From 14-2 sp963628035 (GTDB taxonomy: Bacteria; Bacillota; Clostridia; Lachnospirales; Lachnospiraceae): 6,653 nucleotides of DNA. The notes under the pieces were generated by a model that ran no database searches, was not told the origin of the DNA, and saw only the letters and a program-made list of their open reading frames with translations. The DNA lies in NCBI GenBank assembly GCA_963628035.1, contig CAVGED010000145.1:1-6653 (forward strand), written 5' to 3'. Positions within the stretch are counted from its first letter, which is position 1, and each line of letters opens with the position of its first letter. Shown here piece by piece: positions 1 through 5,358 of the stretch. A program made the translations under genes and the position numbers.

Positions 1-22
1 CGGTATTTTTTGTTTTGAGCCT

Positions 23-36
23 TTCCTGATCAGGAA
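23..36. repeat. 14-bp perfect palindrome upstream of the operon promoter
   Basis: TTCCTGATCAGGAA equals its own reverse complement. Flanking GCC (19-21) and GGC (37-39) can lengthen the symmetry if one T at 22 is bulged. It lies about 60 bp upstream of the predicted -35 box. Neither strand shows a T-run after it, which argues against an intrinsic terminator, so a protein-binding dyad (operator) is the better guess. The symmetry is seen directly; the role is inference. Confidence 0.4.
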
Positions 37-96
37 GGCATTGCTTGCAAAAGAGTATTGCCCTAGAAGAACTGCTGGATAAGCCGTAATCTTAGA

Positions 97-125
97 TTGA
101 CTTTGTTCGTTTCTTAGAGTAGAAT
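97..125 (+). promoter_or_regulatory. Predicted sigma-A/sigma-70 promoter of the BREX operon
   Basis: The -35 element is TTGACT (97-102, 5 of 6 consensus matches) and the -10 element is TAGAAT (120-125, 5 of 6 matches), separated by the ideal 17 bp. Transcription would begin near 131-133 and give an untranslated leader of about 53 bases before the HTH gene. It is the best promoter-like sequence seen in the non-coding parts of the window and is correctly placed to drive the whole operon. No start-site data exist here, so this is a sequence match only. Confidence 0.65.
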
Positions 126-154
126 ATAAATGAGAAATTGTAGATTGCTGCAAC

Positions 155-168
155 AGACTTAAGACTTC
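155..168 (+). repeat. Tandem 7-bp repeat in the leader
   Basis: AGACTTA (155-161) is followed directly by AGACTTC (162-168), giving two near-identical heptamers between the predicted transcription start and the HTH ribosome binding site. They could be half-sites for a regulator, or chance in A/T-rich leader sequence. Confidence 0.25.
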
Positions 169-172
169 AAAG

Positions 173-179
173 AAGAGGA
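173..179 (+). promoter_or_regulatory. Ribosome binding site of the HTH gene
   Basis: The purine run AAGAGGA ends 5 bases before the ATG at 185. This spacing favours ATG 185 over the in-frame ATG at 194 (Met4), which would be 14 bases away. Confidence 0.55.
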
Positions 180-184
180 TCACT

Positions 185-412
185 ATGGATTTCATGACGA
201 TTAAGCAGACATCGGAAAAATGGGGTATCTGTATCAGACGGGTACAGACGTTATGCACGGAAGGACGAATTGAGGGTGCTGAACGCTTAGGCCACCAATG
301 GCTCATTCCGATTAACGCTGAAAAGCCCAAGGATGCCAGGATCAAAAGCGGCAAATACATCAAAACAAAATCCGGAAATGGAGAGAACGAAGATGGAAAG
401 AAAACCATATAG
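185..412 (+). CDS. Small helix-turn-helix DNA-binding protein leading the BREX operon (candidate regulator)
   Basis: This 75-residue protein looks like a single small HTH domain of the MerR/excisionase-like kind. Residues 4-42 hold the domain: Met-Thr-Ile-Lys opens the first helix, the turn is Lys-Trp-Gly-Ile (12-15), the probable recognition helix is Arg18-Arg19-Val20-Gln21-Thr22-Leu23-Cys24, then Glu-Gly-Arg-Ile (26-29) and a wing ending Gly36-His37-Gln38-Trp39-Leu40-Ile41-Pro42. The tail from residue 43 is rich in Lys, Gly and Asn and looks disordered. There is no ligand-binding, catalytic or WYL domain, so it is unlike BrxR, the known regulator of some BREX loci. Short proteins of this type are common in clostridia beside defence and mobile genes. 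It is the first gene after the promoter, and its last 20 bases overlap brxA. Those same tail codons also supply the brxA ribosome binding site, so translation of the two genes is probably coupled. Auto-regulation of the operon is likely but inferred; a recombination directionality factor is a less likely alternative because no integrase is in view. Confidence 0.75.
   Translation: MDFMTIKQTSEKWGICIRRVQTLCTEGRIEGAERLGHQWLIPINAEKPKDARIKSGKYIKTKSGNGENEDGKKTI
380..385 (+). promoter_or_regulatory. Ribosome binding site that sets the brxA start
   Basis: GGAGAG lies 7 bases before ATG 393, inside the end of the HTH gene. The earlier in-frame ATGs at 333 and 378 lack a comparable site, and using them would add 20 or 5 residues that read as an out-of-frame translation of the HTH gene. 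This supports 393 as the brxA start. Confidence 0.65.
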
Positions 413-1001
413 TGCCGGAGCTGTGAAGTTTTCGTTCTGGTTCATGGAATTTAGAAAGACCGTACAGCTTTTGGACGAGGGCAAGACCTTTGAGGAAATC
501 AAAAAGCTGAACGAGGAGAACAATGTTTATGGTGCGCCAACCAAAACGCGTGCACAGCAGATCTATTCCACAGTGACAGCCCGTATCAAATCGCTCGATG
601 AGAGCTTTTATCCTATCTTCCTGAGCAGTGACCTTTCAACACAGAAATTATTTGCACTGACTGCGGCTCTTGTACATGACACATTGTTTTTTGACTTTAT
701 GTACGAAGTTGTGCGTGAAAAGATAATTCTCGGATCTAATGAATTGACAGATGCGGACATCCGAATCTTTTTCAAAAACAAGCAGGAGCAGAGCGAAAAA
801 GTAGCTTCCTTTCAGGAGTATACACTGAAGCGTCTTGGTTCCTGTTATAAGACGCAGCTTTATGAAGCTGGGATTCTGGAAAGTAACCGTGCAAACAGCA
901 CTAGGAAAATTCTGAAGCCGATCCTTGATCCTACATTCGAGCATTGGCTATATGACCATGATCTTGAGATTATGGTTAAAACACTGACGGGGGTAAGATG
1001 A
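393..1001 (+). CDS. brxA: BREX protein BrxA (DUF1819, NusB-like)
   Basis: From ATG 393 this encodes 202 residues, close to the usual BrxA length of about 200. It begins Met-Glu-Arg-Lys-Pro-Tyr-Ser-Ala-Gly, and the short Tyr-Ser-Ala-Gly stretch followed by an aromatic helix (Phe-Ser-Phe-Trp-Phe-Met-Glu) is typical of DUF1819. The rest is mostly helical, with the sequence Thr-Arg-Ala-Gln-Gln-Ile-Tyr (about residues 51-57) and a conserved-looking C-terminal part around Leu-Lys-Arg-Leu-Gly-Ser-Cys-Tyr-Lys. Family knowledge: BrxA has a NusB-like fold, binds DNA, and is a core component of type 1 BREX; its exact step in phage exclusion is not settled. No signal peptide or membrane segment is seen, so it is cytoplasmic. 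An upstream ATG at 333 would extend the protein by 20 residues, but I reject it because it overlaps the HTH gene by 80 bases and lacks a ribosome binding site. Hand-counted 60-base samples inside it are low in GC (21/60 at 721-780 and 23/60 at 601-660). The family call rests on sequence recognition plus the downstream BREX genes. Confidence 0.9.
   Translation: MERKPYSAGAVKFSFWFMEFRKTVQLLDEGKTFEEIKKLNEENNVYGAPTKTRAQQIYSTVTARIKSLDESFYPIFLSSDLSTQKLFALTAALVHDTLFFDFMYEVVREKIILGSNELTDADIRIFFKNKQEQSEKVASFQEYTLKRLGSCYKTQLYEAGILESNRANSTRKILKPILDPTFEHWLYDHDLEIMVKTLTGVR
989..993 (+). promoter_or_regulatory. Ribosome binding site of brxB
   Basis: GGGGG, inside the last codons of brxA, lies 9 bases before ATG 1003. 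It is not a textbook AGGAGG, so brxB probably depends in part on ribosomes finishing brxA, whose stop codon ends one base before the brxB ATG. Confidence 0.45.
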
Positions 1002-1002
1002 A

Positions 1003-1623
1003 ATGGATAAGGTGAATTTCTCCGCAGGAGAAAGAGAAGGTGGCCAAAGCCATTTAAGCCAAAGATTGGATGAGATGGAGATTGCAATTCATAAACCGTC
1101 TTTTCGAAGAGGAACTGGCCGTGCAAATGAGGTCAACTATTGGGTGTTTGATTATCCGCCGGAAAAGGAACTGGAAGTTCGGGAACGGATCGCATACTTG
1201 AAAAATAAAAATGAACGAGGCAGTGATGATTTCGAATTGGTGGTCTTTGATCTCTATGATATCATCATCGACTTTCTGGAAAAGAAAAACTTCATGGAGA
1301 AGTGCTACGACTTTGAAAAAAAGCGTGGTATTGAGCGCATTGTCAAGGCAGTAACCAATTCCATGAAAGTGAATGACGATGATAGCCTGATTGTGCAATA
1401 CATTAAAGAACATACACCGGAAAATGCAATTGTATTCCTGACCGGCATCGGCAAGTGCTATCCGATTTTGCGTTCCCACAAGGTACTCAACAACCTGCAT
1501 CAGGCATTTGTGCGTTGCCCGGTCGTGATGTTTTTTCCGGGAACCTATAACGAGCAGGAACTGATTCTGTTCAATGAAATCAAGGATGATAATTATTACC
1601 GGGCATTTCGGCTGGTAAAGTAA
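1003..1623 (+). CDS. brxB: BREX protein BrxB (DUF1788)
   Basis: This 206-residue protein matches the DUF1788 family, a core BREX component of unknown biochemical role. Visible family features are the N-terminal Leu-Ser-Gln-Arg-Leu-Asp-Glu-Met helix (18-25), Asn-Glu-Val-Asn-Tyr-Trp-Val-Phe-Asp-Tyr-Pro-Pro (about 42-53), where many members have a Tyr-Phe-Asp-Tyr/Pro-type strand, an acidic Val-Phe-Asp-Leu-Tyr-Asp-Ile-Ile segment, a Val-Phe-Leu-Thr-Gly-Ile-Gly-Lys strand-turn (about 144-151), and near the C-terminus Pro-Val-Val-Met-Phe-Phe-Pro-Gly-Thr-Tyr, a hallmark of the family. It is cytoplasmic, with no signal or membrane segment. It begins one base after brxA ends and is followed by brxC after 18 bases. 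The first 17 residues before the conserved helix seem longer than in members I recall; no better in-frame start exists nearby, since the purine-rich AGGAGAAAGAGAAGG at 1026-1040 is not followed by an in-frame start codon. In type 1 BREX, BrxB is thought to work with BrxC, PglX and PglZ as part of a larger complex. Confidence 0.9.
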   Translation: MDKVNFSAGEREGGQSHLSQRLDEMEIAIHKPSFRRGTGRANEVNYWVFDYPPEKELEVRERIAYLKNKNERGSDDFELVVFDLYDIIIDFLEKKNFMEKCYDFEKKRGIERIVKAVTNSMKVNDDDSLIVQYIKEHTPENAIVFLTGIGKCYPILRSHKVLNNLHQAFVRCPVVMFFPGTYNEQELILFNEIKDDNYYRAFRLVK

Positions 1624-1628
1624 GCGAT

Positions 1629-1633
1629 AGGAG
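1629..1633 (+). promoter_or_regulatory. Ribosome binding site of brxC
   Basis: AGGAG in the 18-base brxB-brxC gap, 8 bases before ATG 1642. It is a strong, well-spaced site that supports this start. Confidence 0.75.
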
Positions 1634-1641
1634 AAAAGATT

Positions 1642-4600
1642 ATGCAGATCAAGGACATGTTCCGAAAGAAAATCGACCGTGAAATACAGGGCGTTATTAT
1701 AGTTGGACAAGGCGAAGAAACGAATGTGGCGCAGGAGCTGGAAGAGTACGTTGTGACCCGTGAGCTTCAGCGACATTTTGCGGATTTCTTTGCAGCATAT
1801 AAAAAAGGAATTCAGGGAACCACACCGAAAATGGGTGTCTGGATTTCCGGCTTCTTTGGAAGTGGTAAATCTCATTTCCTGAAAATTCTGTCCTATCTGC
1901 TTCAGAATAAACAGGTCGGAGACAAACATGCCATCGACTACTTTATCGAGGATCAGAAAATTACCAATCAGATGGTGCTGGCAGATATGCAGCTGGCAGC
2001 GAACACTCCATCGGACGTGATCCTCTTCAACATTGATTCCAAAAGCGATTCGAATGGTAAGGAAAACAAAGACGCCATTGTGAACGTATTTCTGAAGGTC
2101 TTCAATGAGATGCAGGGCTTCTGCGGTTCCATGCCGCACCTTGCTGATCTGGAACGCAGACTTTCCGAGGAAGGACGCTTTGCGGAGTTTAAGGAAAAGT
2201 TTGAAGAAGAGTATGGTGATCCGTGGGAAAGCTCTCGTCAGGACTTTGACTTCATTCAGGATTCCGTTGTCGATGTTCTTTCTGACATGGATTTCATGAG
2301 CGAATCAGCTGCCCGTAACTGGTGCGAGAAAGCAACCGAGAGCTACCAGATCAGCATTGAAGATTTCGCAAAGCGCGTAAAGGCCTATATTGAGAAAAAG
2401 GGCAACAATCATCATGTGGTATTCCTTGTGGATGAAATTGGCCAGTACATTGGTGACGATTCCAAGCTGATGCTGAACCTTCAGACAGTGACAGAAGAGC
2501 TGGGCAAAGAATGCATGGGTAAGGCTTGGGTGATCGTGACGAGCCAGCAGGATATCGACTCTATCACCAAGGTGAAGGGTAACGACTTCTCTAAGATTCA
2601 GGGACGTTTCGATACACGCCTTTCCCTGTCCTCTGCCAACGTAGATGCCGTCATCAAAAAGCGTATTCTGGATAAGACTGAGACAGCAGCACAGAGCCTG
2701 CGTCTGCTCTATGACCAGAAAGCGACCATCATCAAAAATCTGATTGTCTTCAATGATGGTGTGGAGAAAAAACTGTATGCCAATGCAGAAGACTTTGCAG
2801 AGGTTTATCCCTTTGTTCCGTATCAGTTTAATTTGCTTGCAAGTGTTCTGACCAGCATCCGTACCCACGGTGCGTCCGGCAAGCACCTGTCCGAGGGTGA
2901 ACGTTCCATGCTGGCTCTGTTCAAGGAGTCGGCTATGCAGCTGATGGACGATGAGATGGGAGCCATTGTGCCCTTCTATCGCTTTTATGATGCATTGGAA
3001 AATTTCCTTGACCACAGCCACAGCAGCGTGATCATCCGCGCCTATGACAACAGTTATATCAACCCGGAAAAGAAGGAAAAGGATGTCTTTGCCATCAATG
3101 TGCTGAAGACTCTTTTCCTAATTAAATATGTTCTGGAAATCGAATCTAATGTGGATAATATCGTCAGCCTGATGATCACCAGCATTGACGATGACCGTAT
3201 CTCCCTGAAGGCACAGGTGGAGGATGCACTGAAAGTGCTGATGCGCCAGATGTTGATTCAGAAAAACGGCGCTCTCTATGTATTCTTGACCGATGAAGAA
3301 CAGGAAATCAACAATGAGATCGAAAAAGAAAATGTGGAGATGCCGGAGGTCATCACGAAGATTGCTGAGATGATCTACGAGGACATTTTCTCCAGCAAGA
3401 AGTATCAGTATCCCAGCTTTGGTGGACGGTATGCATTCTCCTTCAATCAGACGGTAGATGACCGTCCTTATAAGGCAAACCAGAATTACGATATGGGCTT
3501 ACGTGTGCTGACCCCGTGGTATGAAGGTGGCACTGATGACGGGACACTGCGTCTGCTCTCCGGTCAGGGCAAGGAAGTCCTCGTGGTTCTGCCGAACGAT
3601 GATGCGTTCCTGACGGAAATGCGGGCATATCTGAAAATCGAGCGGTTTCTGCGCAAGAACACCTCCGTGCAGCTTGCCAAGTATGAGACCATCAAGGAAG
3701 CAAAGCGCGTGGAGATGCGGGAACGAAACGGCAACGCCAAGCTTTACCTGACGGAAGCTCTGAAAGAGGCCACGATCTATGTCAATGGCGATGTACTGCA
3801 CACCTCCGGCAAGGAAGTGACCAGCCGCATCAATGAGGCGATTGGAAGACTGATGCAGACGGTTTATCACAAACTGTCCTACATTGATGCAGCGATGAGC
3901 GAGGCAGACATCCGGAAGATGTTCAAGACCAGCAACCAGATATCGCTGGCACTGGGAGATACCGGAGAATCCAATGTTCATGCACTGGATGATGTGCTGC
4001 AATTTGTGGCAGGCAATTCCCGGATGCACATGAAGACTTCCATGAAGACCATCAAGGATCGCTTTATGAAAGCACCCTATGGTTTTGTAGAAGATGACAT
4101 CCATTGGCTGGTGGCACGGCTCTTTAAGCGTGGTGACCTGTCCTTTACCGTCAATGGAGAAAGTGTCAACCTGAACAACCGCTCCGAAGAGGAAATCGTC
4201 GGCTATATCACGAAGAAGCAGTTCGTGGATAAACTGCTGACGGAAGTGCGCGTCCGTGTGCCGGAAAATCAGAAAAAGGCAGTCCGCACCGTGATGAAAG
4301 AGCTGTTCAAGGTGGCAGCGCCTGCCGATGACGAAGATACCATTATGAAAAATTTCCAGCACTACTGCGAGAATCGGATTACCGAAATCGAGCGGCTGGA
4401 ACCGAAATATGAAAATTATGCTTATCCGGGCAAGGAAATGCTGGCCAAAGGAAAGAAACGCTTGTCTGCATTGGTACAGATTCAGGCACCGCTGGAATTC
4501 TTTAAGACTGTATTTGACGAGCAGGATGATCTGATGGACTTTGGTGAGGACTACGAACCTGTCCGCGATTTCTTCGGCAGTGAACAGCTGACCATCTTCA

Positions 4601-5295
4601 CCCGTGCGCTGGATATGCTGAATATTTACGAAGACAGCAAGACCTACATCGTGGATGCTGAGCTGGAAGATGTAGTGGCTAAAATGCGCACCATCGTCCG
4701 GATGCCGAAGCCCTACAAGGAGATTCCGAAGTTGCCGGAACTGCGTGAAAAGTTCATGCACTGCTACATGCGCGTTCTGGATGAGCAGGCAGAACCGGTG
4801 AAGGATTCCATTAACCAGGATCAAAGCAGAGTATTCGAAGTCCTGAACACCAAACCGTATAAAGATGCGAAATTCAATCGCTATCTTCAGCTGTTCAAGG
4901 AAATTATGGATGGCGCAGAGCATTGCAACAATGTCTCCACTCTGCGAAGCTTCGCAGATAAGGCGGAGGCATTGAAACTGCGCCTGCTCAATGAGATGAA
5001 CGCAGAGGACAACCGTCTTGCGAAGGAAACGGCGGCAAAGGCTGAAGCAGAGCGTAAGCGTCAAGAGGAAGAGGCGAAAAAGCGTGGCGAGACTGTGAAA
5101 CCGGTGGAAAAGGTCGCAGACCAACAGCCGGAATATAAGGTGCGTACCACGAAGAACGTCTCCATCAAGACAGTTGCCAAAACCGCATCATGGCGGCTGG
5201 AGAGCAAGGAAGATGTGGATAGATATCTTGCTACACTGCGAGAGAACCTGCTGAAAGAGATGAATGAAGATACAATCGTCAACATTGAACTGTAA
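1642..5295 (+). CDS. brxC: BREX system P-loop ATPase BrxC
   Basis: This 1217-residue protein has the usual BrxC size of about 1200. It opens with Met-Gln-Ile-Lys-Asp-Met-Phe, followed by a Val-Ile-Val-Gly-Gln strand, as in the BrxC/PglY family. Walker A is GFFGSGKS at residues 70-77, with Lys76 and Ser77 contacting nucleotide phosphates and Mg. Walker B is VVFLVDE at 259-265, with Asp264-Glu265 as metal-binding and catalytic residues. A sensor-like strand VIVTSQQDI (297-305) follows, and Arg322 or Arg326 in GRFDTRL is a candidate arginine finger; together these suggest an AAA+-like ATPase module in roughly the first 340 residues. The GASGKHLSEGERSML segment (410-424) resembles a conserved family stretch. 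The long remainder is mainly helical, with a highly charged Ala/Glu/Lys/Arg coiled-coil-like linker at about 1119-1150 before a short C-terminal domain. No disruption is seen, so the ATPase should be active. Family knowledge: BrxC is essential for type 1 BREX defence and is related to PglY of the Pgl system; its ATP-driven action on DNA or on partner proteins is not resolved. GC varies along the gene, from about 47% to 57% in sampled lines. Confidence 0.95.
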   Translation: MQIKDMFRKKIDREIQGVIIVGQGEETNVAQELEEYVVTRELQRHFADFFAAYKKGIQGTTPKMGVWISGFFGSGKSHFLKILSYLLQNKQVGDKHAIDYFIEDQKITNQMVLADMQLAANTPSDVILFNIDSKSDSNGKENKDAIVNVFLKVFNEMQGFCGSMPHLADLERRLSEEGRFAEFKEKFEEEYGDPWESSRQDFDFIQDSVVDVLSDMDFMSESAARNWCEKATESYQISIEDFAKRVKAYIEKKGNNHHVVFLVDEIGQYIGDDSKLMLNLQTVTEELGKECMGKAWVIVTSQQDIDSITKVKGNDFSKIQGRFDTRLSLSSANVDAVIKKRILDKTETAAQSLRLLYDQKATIIKNLIVFNDGVEKKLYANAEDFAEVYPFVPYQFNLLASVLTSIRTHGASGKHLSEGERSMLALFKESAMQLMDDEMGAIVPFYRFYDALENFLDHSHSSVIIRAYDNSYINPEKKEKDVFAINVLKTLFLIKYVLEIESNVDNIVSLMITSIDDDRISLKAQVEDALKVLMRQMLIQKNGALYVFLTDEEQEINNEIEKENVEMPEVITKIAEMIYEDIFSSKKYQYPSFGGRYAFSFNQTVDDRPYKANQNYDMGLRVLTPWYEGGTDDGTLRLLSGQGKEVLVVLPNDDAFLTEMRAYLKIERFLRKNTSVQLAKYETIKEAKRVEMRERNGNAKLYLTEALKEATIYVNGDVLHTSGKEVTSRINEAIGRLMQTVYHKLSYIDAAMSEADIRKMFKTSNQISLALGDTGESNVHALDDVLQFVAGNSRMHMKTSMKTIKDRFMKAPYGFVEDDIHWLVARLFKRGDLSFTVNGESVNLNNRSEEEIVGYITKKQFVDKLLTEVRVRVPENQKKAVRTVMKELFKVAAPADDEDTIMKNFQHYCENRITEIERLEPKYENYAYPGKEMLAKGKKRLSALVQIQAPLEFFKTVFDEQDDLMDFGEDYEPVRDFFGSEQLTIFTRALDMLNIYEDSKTYIVDAELEDVVAKMRTIVRMPKPYKEIPKLPELREKFMHCYMRVLDEQAEPVKDSINQDQSRVFEVLNTKPYKDAKFNRYLQLFKEIMDGAEHCNNVSTLRSFADKAEALKLRLLNEMNAEDNRLAKETAAKAEAERKRQEEEAKKRGETVKPVEKVADQQPEYKVRTTKNVSIKTVAKTASWRLESKEDVDRYLATLRENLLKEMNEDTIVNIEL

Positions 5296-5358
5296 TACTC
5301 TTTTACAAGGAAATGTACGAAGAAGAATAGATTGATAAGTGACAGGAGGATTGGCTCC
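5296..5358 (+). other. brxC-pglX spacer, 63 bp, no terminator seen
   Basis: This is the longest gap in the operon. No hairpin followed by a T-run is visible, so read-through from brxC is expected. A TTTACA (5302-5307) resembles a -35 box, but no good -10 lies 16-18 bp downstream. The spacer contains TAGATTG (5328-5334), which also occurs twice in the operon leader. Confidence 0.5.
5344..5349 (+). promoter_or_regulatory. Strong ribosome binding site of pglX
   Basis: A perfect AGGAGG ends 9 bases before ATG 5359. It is the strongest ribosome binding site in the window and fixes the pglX start. It makes pglX translation independent of brxC, as suits a protective methyltransferase. Confidence 0.85.

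Noticed and set aside
19..39. Intrinsic terminator of an upstream gene
   Set aside because: The palindrome could form a stem, but it has essentially no loop and no T-run follows on either strand.
2..82. An open frame from the left edge to TAA 80-82, possibly the end of an upstream gene
   Set aside because: Only 26 sense codons are visible and a run of this length is common by chance. The translation shows no recognisable family ending.
333..392. A longer brxA start at ATG 333 (or ATG 378)
   Set aside because: The added residues are an out-of-frame reading of the HTH gene, there is no ribosome binding site before 333, and ATG 393 has GGAGAG at 7 bases and matches the usual family start.
1054..2139. 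A 361-codon minus-strand open frame across brxB and brxC
   Set aside because: It is in register with brxB and brxC codons and lies opposite two clearly identified genes. The translation is rich in His, Phe and Ile with no recognisable domain.
3499..5124. A 541-codon open frame on the minus strand inside brxC
   Set aside because: Its codons are exactly in register with the brxC codons, so its stops would need TTA, CTA or TCA codons in brxC, which this gene rarely uses. The translation resembles no family and there is no ribosome binding site, so it is a codon-usage shadow.
5302..5334. A separate promoter for pglX in the brxC-pglX gap
   Set aside because: TTTACA is a moderate -35 match, but no acceptable -10 hexamer lies at 16-18 bp; TAGATT is 20 bp away and weak.
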